A stretch of DNA of 64,000 nt from Flavobacterium panacagri. GTDB lineage: Bacteria > Bacteroidota > Bacteroidia > Flavobacteriales > Flavobacteriaceae. The stretch is taken from positions 62,001 through 126,000 of the forward strand of contig NZ_CP119766.1 of the NCBI RefSeq assembly GCF_030378165.1. The letters are read 5' to 3'. Shown piece after piece: positions 24,575 through 32,631 of this stretch (its first letter is position 1; every line of letters starts with the position of its first letter). A program made the position numbers and the translations under genes. The notes under the pieces are model-generated. The model was not told the origin of the DNA and did not search any database. It saw only the letters and a program-made list of their open reading frames with translations.

Positions 24575-25354
24575 ATGATTAAAAGTATCTTAAATACATC
24601 AAATTTAAATATTGGATATAAATCCAAGAAAGGTGTTACAACTGTTGCCAAAGATCTGAATTTAAATCTGGATTCAGGAAAACTGATTACTTTAATAGGA
24701 GCAAACGGAATTGGAAAATCGACTTTACTTCGGACTATAACCGGAATTCAAAAACCTTTATCAGGAAATGTTTATTTGAATGAAAAAGAAATTTCACATT
24801 ATAAACCTTTAGAACTGGCGCAGAATTTAAGCTTGGTTTTAACCGAAAAACTGCCTCCAAGTAATTTGTCTGTTTTTGAATTAGTCGCTTTAGGTCGTCA
24901 GCCTTATACCAATTGGGTGGATAGTTTGTCGAAAGAGGATATTGAGAAAGTTCAGGAAGCATTGCGTTTAACTCAGATTGAACACTTAGCTTCAAAAAAA
25001 CATTTCGAAATCAGTGACGGACAATTGCAGAAAGTCTTAATTTCAAGAGCTTTAGCACAAGATACGCCGCTGATTATTTTAGATGAACCTACAACACATT
25101 TGGATTTATTGCATAAAGTTTCTTTATTTAAATTATTGAAGAAACTAACACAAGAAACTGAGAAATGTATTTTGTTTTCAACCCACGATATCGATTTGGC
25201 CATTCAGTTAAGTGACGAAATGATTATTATGACACCGGAAAATATTGTACAGGATCAGCCTTGTAATTTAATTTCTAATGGTAGTTTTAATAATTTGTTC
25301 AAAGACGAACATATTATTTTTGATGCGGAAAAAGGGAAGTTTATTGTGAATTGA
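24575..25354 (+). CDS. btuD: FecE/BtuD-family ABC transporter ATP-binding protein
   Basis: A 259-residue ATPase that powers the BtuC-type permease. Walker A is GANGIGKST (about 38-46), the signature is the degenerate ISDGQLQKVLISRALAQ near 147, Walker B is LIILDEPTTHLD near 170 and the switch histidine is in LFSTHDIDLA near 203. It would form the BtuC2D2 complex with the upstream permease. A 611-bp GxxExxY element separates it from btuC, starting 14 bases before this ATG. Whether it is still cotranscribed with btuFC is therefore a real question. Confidence 0.92.
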   Translation: MIKSILNTSNLNIGYKSKKGVTTVAKDLNLNLDSGKLITLIGANGIGKSTLLRTITGIQKPLSGNVYLNEKEISHYKPLELAQNLSLVLTEKLPPSNLSVFELVALGRQPYTNWVDSLSKEDIEKVQEALRLTQIEHLASKKHFEISDGQLQKVLISRALAQDTPLIILDEPTTHLDLLHKVSLFKLLKKLTQETEKCILFSTHDIDLAIQLSDEMIIMTPENIVQDQPCNLISNGSFNNLFKDEHIIFDAEKGKFIVN

Positions 25355-25365
25355 TTTTCAGTCTT

Positions 25366-25456
25366 TCCTGCAAGGTTTTCCAAACCTTGTAGGTTTAAAT
25401 TTTAGATTTTGATGGAAAATAACAAATACCTACAAGGTTTGGAAAACCTTGCAGGA
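25366..25456. repeat. perfect 29-bp inverted repeat with 33-base loop
   Basis: The arms 25366-25394 and 25428-25456 are exact reverse complements (starting TCCTGCAAGGTTTTCC). They lie between the convergent btuD and trmL genes, so the structure may terminate both. It has no clean T run, so it is better viewed as a dispersed palindromic repeat that can act as a terminator. Confidence 0.85.
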
Positions 25457-25465
25457 ACGTAGTAA

Positions 25466-25921
25466 CTATTTTTTCAATCCAATTTGTCTTTTAGCTTCAC
25501 CAACCACAAATGCAACTGAATTCGCAATATTAAAACTACGAATCAGTGGAGACATCGGAATTGTCAAATGATTTTCGAATCTCGCCATAAATTCTTTGCT
25601 TAGACCAACGCTCTCTTTTCCAAAAACCAGCCAGTCGCCATCCTGAAATTCATTTTCCAAATACGACTTTTCAGAATGGGAACTCATTAAAAATACACGA
25701 GACTGATCCGGAATCTGTACAATCCATTCCTCAACGTTTTGATATTCGGTAACATCAAGATGTACCCAATAGTCCAATCCCGAACGTTTTAAGTTTTTAT
25801 CATTAATGACAAATCCGAAAGGATGAATTAAATGAAGTCGGCTTTCTGTACCCACACACAATCTTCCAATATTTCCGGTATTATTTGGTATTTCAGGTTC
25901 TACGAGAACTACGTTTAGCAT
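25466..25921 (-). CDS. trmL: tRNA (cytidine(34)-2'-O)-methyltransferase
   Basis: A 151-residue SPOUT-class methyltransferase that 2'-O-methylates the wobble base of leucine tRNAs using SAM. The knot motifs are complete: VVLVEPEIPNNTGNIGRLC at the N-terminus, VFGKESVGLSKE near 100 and IPMSPLIRSFNIANSVAFVVGEAKRQ at the C-terminus. The small single-domain size is exactly that of TrmL/YibK and excludes the longer SpoU enzymes. It is followed on the same strand by no close partner; the pseudouridine synthase gene lies 73 bases upstream. Confidence 0.95.
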   Translation of the reverse strand: MLNVVLVEPEIPNNTGNIGRLCVGTESRLHLIHPFGFVINDKNLKRSGLDYWVHLDVTEYQNVEEWIVQIPDQSRVFLMSSHSEKSYLENEFQDGDWLVFGKESVGLSKEFMARFENHLTIPMSPLIRSFNIANSVAFVVGEAKRQIGLKK

Positions 25922-25994
25922 TTTCTTTTTTTAAGTTATGAGTTAAGGGTTCAAAGTTATGAGTTCACAAAAAAATATCAAATTGGCATATTTT

Positions 25995-26567
25995 CTAATT
26001 ATCCAATTGAAAATCTGAAACTTCCAAAACTTCTCCCGCTTTTAAGTTTTGCAAATATACATTTCCTATTCGTACACGAACCAAACGTAAGGTTGGAAAA
26101 CCAACTGCAGCAGTCATTTTTCTAACTTGGCGAAATTTTCCTTCTCTAACTGTAATCGAAGCCCAGGAAGTTGGGCCATGACGTTCGTCTCTGATTTTTT
26201 TGGCTCTTGTCCCAAAATCAGGAATTTCGTTTACGATAAAAGCTTTGCAGGGTTTGGTTTTATATTTTCCTCCATCAAGACCAATTTCGACACCTTTTTG
26301 CAATTGTTCTATTGCTTCGGGTGTAATTAATCCGTCAACCTGGACGTAATATTCTTTGTCGACTTTTTTGCTTCGCACGAGTTCACTCATATTTCCGTCG
26401 GTCGTCAGGAGAAGAAGGCCTTCAGAATCTTCGTCTAATCTTCCAATTGCCATTGTTCCTTCAGGAAAATTATGTAATTCGCCCAAAAGCTTTTTCTTTC
26501 TTTTTAATTCATAAATAAATTGGCTCAAATAGCCGTAAGGTTTAAAAAGAATGAAGTGTCGATGCAT
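25995..26567 (-). CDS. rluE: 23S rRNA pseudouridine synthase, RluE-like
   Basis: A 190-residue RsuA-family pseudouridine synthase. The catalytic aspartate is Asp45 in AIGRLDEDSEGLLLLTTDG. KKVDKEYYVQV, WASITVREGKFRQVRKMTAAVGFPTLRLVRVRIG are the other conserved blocks. There is no N-terminal S4 RNA-binding domain, which points to RluE (modifying U2457 of 23S rRNA) rather than RsuA, RluB or RluF. A TATCTTTG -7 motif lies immediately upstream on the minus strand (26588-26581). The exact target base is inferred from the family. Confidence 0.92.
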   Translation of the reverse strand: MHRHFILFKPYGYLSQFIYELKRKKKLLGELHNFPEGTMAIGRLDEDSEGLLLLTTDGNMSELVRSKKVDKEYYVQVDGLITPEAIEQLQKGVEIGLDGGKYKTKPCKAFIVNEIPDFGTRAKKIRDERHGPTSWASITVREGKFRQVRKMTAAVGFPTLRLVRVRIGNVYLQNLKAGEVLEVSDFQLDN

Positions 26568-26616
26568 TTTTAATTTTTTGCAAAGATAGTTCTTTCATAA
26601 AATAAAAAGAGAACAT

Positions 26617-26832
26617 TTAGTATGGTAAGTCTGAATGGGATTTCATTTTTTTAATCCATTGATACACAAACCAAATCGCGGTAAGAACAAAAACGCCGAA
26701 TAAAATAGTATAGTAATCAGTAAAAAAATCATGAAAATAACTTCCAACAAAAATATAGGCAGAAGCCATGCAAAGTTTGATGAGAATAAAGTCGGCATTA
26801 GACCAGCTGGTTTTGATTTTTAAGAAATTCAT
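26617..26832 (-). CDS. small two-helix membrane protein
   Basis: A 71-residue hypothetical. Two hydrophobic segments (about 16-33, LIKLCMASAYIFVGSYF, and 39-59, YYTILFGVFVLTAIWFVYQWI) end in a basic tail KKMKSHSDLPY. I use the internal ATG at 26832 because the frame starts in a weakly coding stretch before it. No family is recognised with certainty; small flavobacterial proteins with this layout are common. It stands alone between the pseudouridine synthase gene and a divergent hydrophilic-protein gene. Confidence 0.6.
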   Translation of the reverse strand: MNFLKIKTSWSNADFILIKLCMASAYIFVGSYFHDFFTDYYTILFGVFVLTAIWFVYQWIKKMKSHSDLPY

Positions 26833-26983
26833 GGTTTGAAATTTAGTTAAACATTGAAATATTGTAAACCTCACAATAAAATTATGAAAAATTTTCTGTC
26901 AAAAACCAAAAGCAATGTTAAACCACTTAATTATGAGAACTATAATTCGTAATATTATAATAGAAACTAAAAAGAATAAAGCC

Positions 26984-27358
26984 ATGGAAACGAATAATTT
27001 AGGAACAAAAAAGATAAACGGTACTCAAAAAAATATTGATGAATCTAAAGGGAAAAATGTTTCTCACGATAAAGAACTGAAAGATTCAAAATTGAACAAG
27101 GAAGTGGTAACTGATGCTGACGGAAATAAAAAGATAGTAGATCGTGCGCGAAACGAAAATGAAGATATTAAAACCAAACCCTCGAATACAACACCAAAAA
27201 ATCCAAATGTAAATCGTGGCGTAATTTCTGACGAAGAAGCAAAAAAAACAGTAGAAAACAAAGACCGAAATTCTGATATAACACCAAATCGATATCCAAA
27301 TTCAAACCCTGAAAGTCATAAGGACAGAGGTAATATGAAATTAGATGAAGACGAGTAA
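26984..27358 (+). CDS. low-complexity hydrophilic protein
   Basis: A 124-residue, highly charged protein starting METNNLGTKKINGTQKNIDE. Lys, Asn, Asp and Glu dominate, there is no hydrophobic segment, signal or predicted fold, and the ending is GNMKLDEDE. The short ADGNKK and ISDEEAKKTVENKDR repeats are weak. It may be intrinsically disordered, in the manner of stress or desiccation-related hydrophilins, but this is only a compositional resemblance. The longer frame from 26915 adds residues that look non-coding, so I choose the ATG at 26984. Confidence 0.6.
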   Translation: METNNLGTKKINGTQKNIDESKGKNVSHDKELKDSKLNKEVVTDADGNKKIVDRARNENEDIKTKPSNTTPKNPNVNRGVISDEEAKKTVENKDRNSDITPNRYPNSNPESHKDRGNMKLDEDE

Positions 27359-27513
27359 TAGTAATACGAAATTTTGACGAAATAGAGGTCATTTTAATAT
27401 CAAATAACATAAGATTAGCGCTAAGCGTTAATCTTATTGTAAACTCTTGTCAAACCTTGAATATGCAGGGATATCTTCGTAAATTTAAGGTATAAATTTA
27501 AAACATAAATAAA

Positions 27514-28266
27514 ATGGCACTTTTAGAAAATAAAGTAGCTTTTGTATCTGGCGGCGGTTCGGGAATCGGACGCGCAGTGGCAGAAGCCTACGCTCGAGAA
27601 GGAGCAAAAGTAGTAGTCTCTGATATAAACGTAGAGCACGGTGAAGAAACCGTAAAAATCATAAAAGAAAAAGGCGGGGAAGCTTTTTTTGTAAAAGGGG
27701 ATTCATCGAGTGCAAGTGATAATAAACATATGGTAGAGGTTACGGTTTCAAAATACGGCCGACTAGACATTGCCTGCAACAATGCGGGAATGGGTGGTCC
27801 TGCAAAACCAACTGGAGAATATGAACCAGAAGCTTGGGACAAAGTAATTGCATTGAATTTAAGCGGTGTTTTTTATGCCTGCCGTTATCAATTGGAACAA
27901 ATGGAAAAAAACGGCGGAGGAAGCATTGTTAATATTGCCTCTATTCACGGACAAGTTGCAGCACCAAACAGCGTAGCATATACAGCAAGTAAACACGGTG
28001 TTGTGGGTTTGACCAAAAATATTGCAGTTGAATATGCACAGAAAAACATTCGCTGTAATGCTGTTGGCCCTGGTTATATCGAAACAGCTCTTTTAAAAGA
28101 CAACTTAAATAAAGATATGATGAATGCCGTTGCAGCAAAATCGGCAATGAACCGTTTAGGAACGGCCGAAGAAATTGCGGAATTGGTAGTTTTCTTGAAC
28201 TCTGATAAATCATCATTCACAACAGGAAGTTATATTATTGCCGATGGAGGTTATACAGCGGTATAA
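27514..28266 (+). CDS. short-chain dehydrogenase/reductase
   Basis: A 250-residue classical SDR. The cofactor-binding turn SGGGSGIGR spans residues 12-20, NNAG lies near 89, the catalytic Ser is in IVNIASIHG near 141 and the Tyr-Lys pair is in VAYTASKHG near 156 and 160. AVGPGYIETALL and TTGSYIIADGGYTAV are the usual C-terminal blocks. It resembles glucose 1-dehydrogenase and 3-oxoacyl-ACP reductase-like SDRs, and the true substrate cannot be told. The Asp in VSDINVE after beta-2 suggests a preference for NAD. A strong terminator follows, so it is a single-gene transcript. Confidence 0.9.
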   Translation: MALLENKVAFVSGGGSGIGRAVAEAYAREGAKVVVSDINVEHGEETVKIIKEKGGEAFFVKGDSSSASDNKHMVEVTVSKYGRLDIACNNAGMGGPAKPTGEYEPEAWDKVIALNLSGVFYACRYQLEQMEKNGGGSIVNIASIHGQVAAPNSVAYTASKHGVVGLTKNIAVEYAQKNIRCNAVGPGYIETALLKDNLNKDMMNAVAAKSAMNRLGTAEEIAELVVFLNSDKSSFTTGSYIIADGGYTAV

Positions 28267-28296
28267 TATTTTAGAGAATAATATTTTGAATTAGAG

Positions 28297-28328
28297 AAAG
28301 CAGTAAGCAAAGGTTTACTGCTTTTTTT
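28297..28328 (+). terminator. terminator of the SDR gene
   Basis: AAAGCAGTAA and TTACTGCTTT form a 10-bp stem with a 7-base loop, followed by TTTTTT, 30 bases past the stop. Confidence 0.88.
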
Positions 28329-28572
28329 GTTTTGAAAACCTTATCATTTGTAGGAAACATGGTGTTTCAAAAGTCAAAGCAAAGCATAAATGTTTTGAAT
28401 TATATTTTAAATATTTCACTTTTTGTTGTTTTTATTTTATTATCTTTAGAGTAATCCTGAATTTTATTATACATTATTTACAAAAAACCAAACATTAAGT
28501 TTATGGTTTTATAATATTGGCTTAACTTTAAAGGAGATAAATTTGACTTCTAAAAACTCTATTATTTAACGT
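28329..28572. other. gene-free A/T-rich upstream region of the nuclease gene
   Basis: No ORF, repeat or RNA gene was seen here. A TATCTTTA at about 28441-28448 is one base from the -7 consensus and could be the promoter of the secreted nuclease, but a matching -33 element is not convincing. Confidence 0.4.
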
Positions 28573-31500
28573 ATGAAAAAACTTTACTTATCACGCCTTT
28601 TTTGGGCTTTACTATGTTTTTTTGGCTGTGTTTCTGGAAATCTTTTTGCACAGACGATGCCAGAGCCGCAGACTTTACCCTATAGACAAGAATTTACTAA
28701 TTTAGCGGCAGATTATCCAGATGGGATACAAGGCTGGAATGCAAGCACGCCTTCAAGCTCAGCTATAACTACACCTTCATCTTTTACTACTACAGTTTTA
28801 TCAGATAAAACCATGTCTGCTGGCGGTTCAGCTACTTCTGCATCAGGGAATATTTATAATTTTAATGAGAGAATTGGTTTTTTAAATGCTGGGAATTTTC
28901 TTGATCAATGTATAGCTCTGGCTTTAAAAACTACTGGTAATACTGACATAGAGGTGCAATATGATGTAATGGTAATTCGTAATCCATATGGTACTGGTAC
29001 AAATACTCGTATTAATGAAATGGCTTTACAATATCGAGTGGGTGTAACAGGAAACTTTATAACATTGGATAGAACTTATTTTCAAAATAATACAACTACA
29101 CGAACAAGTGAAAGCGCCACATCACAAAGTGAGCATATAACGGTAATGCTTCCTGCAGCATGTAACAATCAAGAAATAGTTCAGATAAGATGGATTACGA
29201 GACAAGTTTCAGGAGGAGGATCTCGTCCATCATTTGCAATTGATAATATTGATGTTAGAGAAAGTAATGATCAAAATCCGCCAGTTAATGTTTCTGGTTA
29301 TCCAAAAACAGATAATATCTTGGCGCAAGGTTTTGATTTCATCAATAAAATAAATGAAATTGGAAAAACCTATTTTGTATTACTTCCAAATGGAAGTGCT
29401 GCACCAACGGCAGTACAAGTAAAAGCGGGTCAGAATTCAAATGGAGCTTCAGCTTTACAGTCAGGGGTCTTAGATATTACAAATGCATCTCAGGAATATG
29501 TAAAAACTTTTTCAAACTTAAGTTTAGGGACAACATATTCTGTTTTTTCTGTTTCAGAAGATCAAGTTGGGAATATTCAAACAGTAGTAAATAAGGTTGA
29601 CGCTACAACATTAAGTGTTATTCCTCCTGCTCTATCTACAACTGTTGATGAGTTAAATTTAGGTGGCTTTGAACCCAATTATGAATCTGTAATTAGAAGT
29701 TACCAAATAGAAGCTTCTAATCTTACAGGGAATGTTGTGGTTACTGCTCAATCTGATTTTTTAATTTCAAAAGATAAAGTTACATTCTCATCTTCATTAA
29801 CATTCACTCCTGCTGATTTTGCTTCTAATGCAAAACCAACAGTTTATGTAAAATATACTCCAACAGCAATTGGCAGTTTTACAGGCTCAATTACTCATGA
29901 AACAACTGGAGTAGCAACAAAAATAGTTGAAGCAACAGCTTATGGAATTAATCCTTTGGTACAAAATTTTGATGATCCCAATGTGCTTTTAAAGAACGTA
30001 TGGACACAATACAATGAAGCTGGGCCAGTAAACAAATGGGCATATACTGCAGCAACTAGAAATGTAAATTCAGGAACTGGTGCAGTTCTTATGAATGGTT
30101 TTTCAGATTCTGGAGCAAGTAAAGATTGGTTGATTTCTCCAAAATTGCGTTTAGATAGTTTTACTGAAATTCCTTCATTGTCTTTCTATTCTCGTCAATA
30201 TTTTGAAGGACCTGCTTTAAAATTAATGGTTTCTACGGATTATGACGGAGTAAGCAGCCCAAGTACAGCAACATGGACAGCCTTAGAAGGTAAATTTCCA
30301 GGTAATACAGCAACTTATACAAAATCTGAGTACATCAATTTAACAGCTTACAAAACAAGTCATACTTATCTAGCTTGGGTTTACGAAACAACTTCTAGCG
30401 GAAGTGGTAATGCCGCAGAATGGTCTTTTGATGATTTTGCAATTACAAGCGAAACCAAATATGTAGACTCAAATCCAATTTTAGATTTTGGAGATGCAAG
30501 TCCAAATTCATTCTCAGCAAGCCAGTCTTTTGTGTTTACGGCTGCAGGGTATGATGATATAACAATTCAGGCTCCGGCTTCCTATCAATTATCATTAGAT
30601 AATATTTCGTTTGGATCAAGCGTTGTGGTTTCTGCCACAGATGCATTCGCAGGAAAAACGGTTTATGCAAGATTTGCCCCAACAGTTAAAGAATTAACGA
30701 TTTCAGGTGTTCTAACCATAACAGGAAATTCATTAAACAGACAAATAGGATCATTTACAGCTTCTTCTTGGCCTAAAGCTGATACTTTTGATGTAGTGAC
30801 TTATAATGTATCGTTTTTTGGATCAACAAATAATAACTATGGTCCTGCAAACAATGCATTACAGGTTGAGAATGTGGCAAAAGTCATGAATAAATTAAAT
30901 GCAGACGTATATGCGCTTCAAGAAGTTTCAAGTGACACTGAAATAGATAACTTAATTTTGAAGCTAAATATAAACGGAAAAACTTTCGCAAAGGCGACTT
31001 CGACATCTTGGTCATATTCATGGCAGAATCCTCCAAGTGATCCAAATTATCCGCCTCAAAAATTAGTGGTGTTGTATAATACTCAAACGGTTACAGTAAA
31101 AAATACAAAAGTATTATTTAAAGAGCTGTACGATCAGGTTCTTGCCCATACTGTAGTTTTACCAAATTATCCAGGACCAGATACTCCAGAGATAAATGAT
31201 GATAGTTTTTTCGCATCTGGACGTTTACCTTATTTGGTTGAGCTAGAAACAAATATTGGAGGTGTTAAAAAAACAATCAGTTTAATTGATTTTCACGCAC
31301 GTGCAAACAGTGGAACTCAGGTAATAAAATACGATCAGCGTAAATATGATGTTGATTATTTAAAACAAGCTTTGGATGCGGAATATGGAGATGCTAATAT
31401 CATCCTTTTAGGAGATCTTAATGATGACGTAAAAGCGTGGGTTGGAAATGCGAACACACCATCTTCTTACCAGAGTTTTGTAGAAGAGACATCGGGCTTT

Positions 31501-32007
31501 AATCCTTTAACTTTAGAAATCAGTAAAGCAGGAGCCGTAAGTTATTTAAATTACACACCCCCAAGCTTCCTAGACCATATTATCATTTCTAATGAATTAA
31601 GTGATCAATATATAGCAAATTCAACGGCTGTCTATGACCCAAGAAATGATATTTCAAATTATATCAGCACAACTTCAGATCACGGGCCAGTGATTGCTCG
31701 TTTCGAATTAAAACAAGATGTGCTTTCTACGCCAGATTTTGGAAAAAATAAATATTATGTAAAAGCGTATCCAAATCCAGCAACTGATCTTGTCAGTTTT
31801 GATGTGAAAACAACACAAGGAAGAGACTTAAAAATCAGATTGTATGATTTTAACGGACGAGCAATTGGAACTCCGATAAGTGTTAAAAACGAATCAGAGA
31901 TTAGTACGGCTGTAGTTCCTGTTACAAATCTAGCTTCGGGGGTTTACTTCTATACTGTTTCAGAAAACAACAAAGTAATCTTTAAAGATAAGATTATCAA
32001 GAAATAA
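28573..32007 (+). CDS. secreted endonuclease/exonuclease/phosphatase-family protein with T9SS sorting domain
   Basis: An 1144-residue exported enzyme. A signal peptide (about 1-27, ending LFAQ) is followed by a beta-rich region, a choice-of-anchor J/MAM-like beta-sandwich (about 460-630, SFDDFAIT-type ending), an Ig-like segment and the catalytic EEP domain (about 740-1045). Active-site motifs are YALQEVSSD near 782, LLGDLNDD near 949 and TTSDHGPVIARFE near 1034, as in extracellular DNase I-like nucleases. The last ~85 residues (YPNPATDLVSFDV...VPVTNLASGVYFYTV...KIIKK) are a type A T9SS C-terminal sorting domain. It probably degrades extracellular DNA. A terminator follows directly. Confidence 0.93.
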   Translation: MKKLYLSRLFWALLCFFGCVSGNLFAQTMPEPQTLPYRQEFTNLAADYPDGIQGWNASTPSSSAITTPSSFTTTVLSDKTMSAGGSATSASGNIYNFNERIGFLNAGNFLDQCIALALKTTGNTDIEVQYDVMVIRNPYGTGTNTRINEMALQYRVGVTGNFITLDRTYFQNNTTTRTSESATSQSEHITVMLPAACNNQEIVQIRWITRQVSGGGSRPSFAIDNIDVRESNDQNPPVNVSGYPKTDNILAQGFDFINKINEIGKTYFVLLPNGSAAPTAVQVKAGQNSNGASALQSGVLDITNASQEYVKTFSNLSLGTTYSVFSVSEDQVGNIQTVVNKVDATTLSVIPPALSTTVDELNLGGFEPNYESVIRSYQIEASNLTGNVVVTAQSDFLISKDKVTFSSSLTFTPADFASNAKPTVYVKYTPTAIGSFTGSITHETTGVATKIVEATAYGINPLVQNFDDPNVLLKNVWTQYNEAGPVNKWAYTAATRNVNSGTGAVLMNGFSDSGASKDWLISPKLRLDSFTEIPSLSFYSRQYFEGPALKLMVSTDYDGVSSPSTATWTALEGKFPGNTATYTKSEYINLTAYKTSHTYLAWVYETTSSGSGNAAEWSFDDFAITSETKYVDSNPILDFGDASPNSFSASQSFVFTAAGYDDITIQAPASYQLSLDNISFGSSVVVSATDAFAGKTVYARFAPTVKELTISGVLTITGNSLNRQIGSFTASSWPKADTFDVVTYNVSFFGSTNNNYGPANNALQVENVAKVMNKLNADVYALQEVSSDTEIDNLILKLNINGKTFAKATSTSWSYSWQNPPSDPNYPPQKLVVLYNTQTVTVKNTKVLFKELYDQVLAHTVVLPNYPGPDTPEINDDSFFASGRLPYLVELETNIGGVKKTISLIDFHARANSGTQVIKYDQRKYDVDYLKQALDAEYGDANIILLGDLNDDVKAWVGNANTPSSYQSFVEETSGFNPLTLEISKAGAVSYLNYTPPSFLDHIIISNELSDQYIANSTAVYDPRNDISNYISTTSDHGPVIARFELKQDVLSTPDFGKNKYYVKAYPNPATDLVSFDVKTTQGRDLKIRLYDFNGRAIGTPISVKNESEISTAVVPVTNLASGVYFYTVSENNKVIFKDKIIKK

Positions 32008-32026
32008 ATAAGCTCAAGATTAAAAG

Positions 32027-32057
32027 AAAGGCTTCCAGATTTTGGAAGCCTTTTTTA
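32027..32057. terminator. terminator after the secreted nuclease gene
   Basis: AAAGGCTTCCAGATTTTGGAAGCCTTTTTT is a near-perfect hairpin with a T run, between two convergent genes. Confidence 0.9.
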
Positions 32058-32065
32058 TTGAAAAT

Positions 32066-32587
32066 CTACACGAAGATTTTTCTCAATTGATTGAAATCAA
32101 TTTTATTTGAATTAGTAAGCATTATAAAATAATCTGATTGCCATTTTTGAGTTTTTTGAGCTTGTTTGCTCGTAGTTTCATCCCATGGCGGATAAACTCT
32201 TGTCGCTCGAATTCCTTCTTTATTACTTGTCGAAAAAATTCCTTTCTCTAAGAGTATTTTTTTTGGAAATATAAAATGTCCCCAGTTTAAATCCTTTCGA
32301 ACACTCACTATTACAAAATCAATTGGGTCAGAGTAGTCAAAAGGTTCTATGGTTCCAAATTTATTTCGTTTCCATAAAGTAACAAATTGCCCCGTTTTGC
32401 TTGGAGTAATCTTAGCTTCTCTGTAACAAATTTTCTTTTCGCTTAGTAGAAAACGATAGGCGCTATATTCGTCACTTTCATCTTCTTTTTGAAGGGATGC
32501 CATTTGTAAGGGAACTTTGTGAAAAACAATTTCTTTGGCTAGTTTTAAATCAGTAGGAATAGAATCAGTAGAAGCATTATCATTCAT
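32066..32587 (-). CDS. MepB-family protein
   Basis: A 173-residue cytoplasmic protein that matches the MepB family (named after a gene of the staphylococcal mepRAB multidrug locus). Recognisable blocks are SAYRFLLSEKKICYREAKITPSKTGQFVTLWKR, DFVIVSVR..WGHFIFPKKILLEKGI and GIRATRVYPPWDETTSKQAQKTQKWQSDYFI. MepB proteins have no established activity. No MepA-type exporter or MepR regulator is nearby, so a link with drug efflux is not supported here. The gene stands alone, convergent with the nuclease gene. Confidence 0.85.
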   Translation of the reverse strand: MNDNASTDSIPTDLKLAKEIVFHKVPLQMASLQKEDESDEYSAYRFLLSEKKICYREAKITPSKTGQFVTLWKRNKFGTIEPFDYSDPIDFVIVSVRKDLNWGHFIFPKKILLEKGIFSTSNKEGIRATRVYPPWDETTSKQAQKTQKWQSDYFIMLTNSNKIDFNQLRKIFV

Positions 32588-32631
32588 AAAAAAGGATATT
32601 AATTTTTATTGAAAATTACGCTAAAGGAAAT

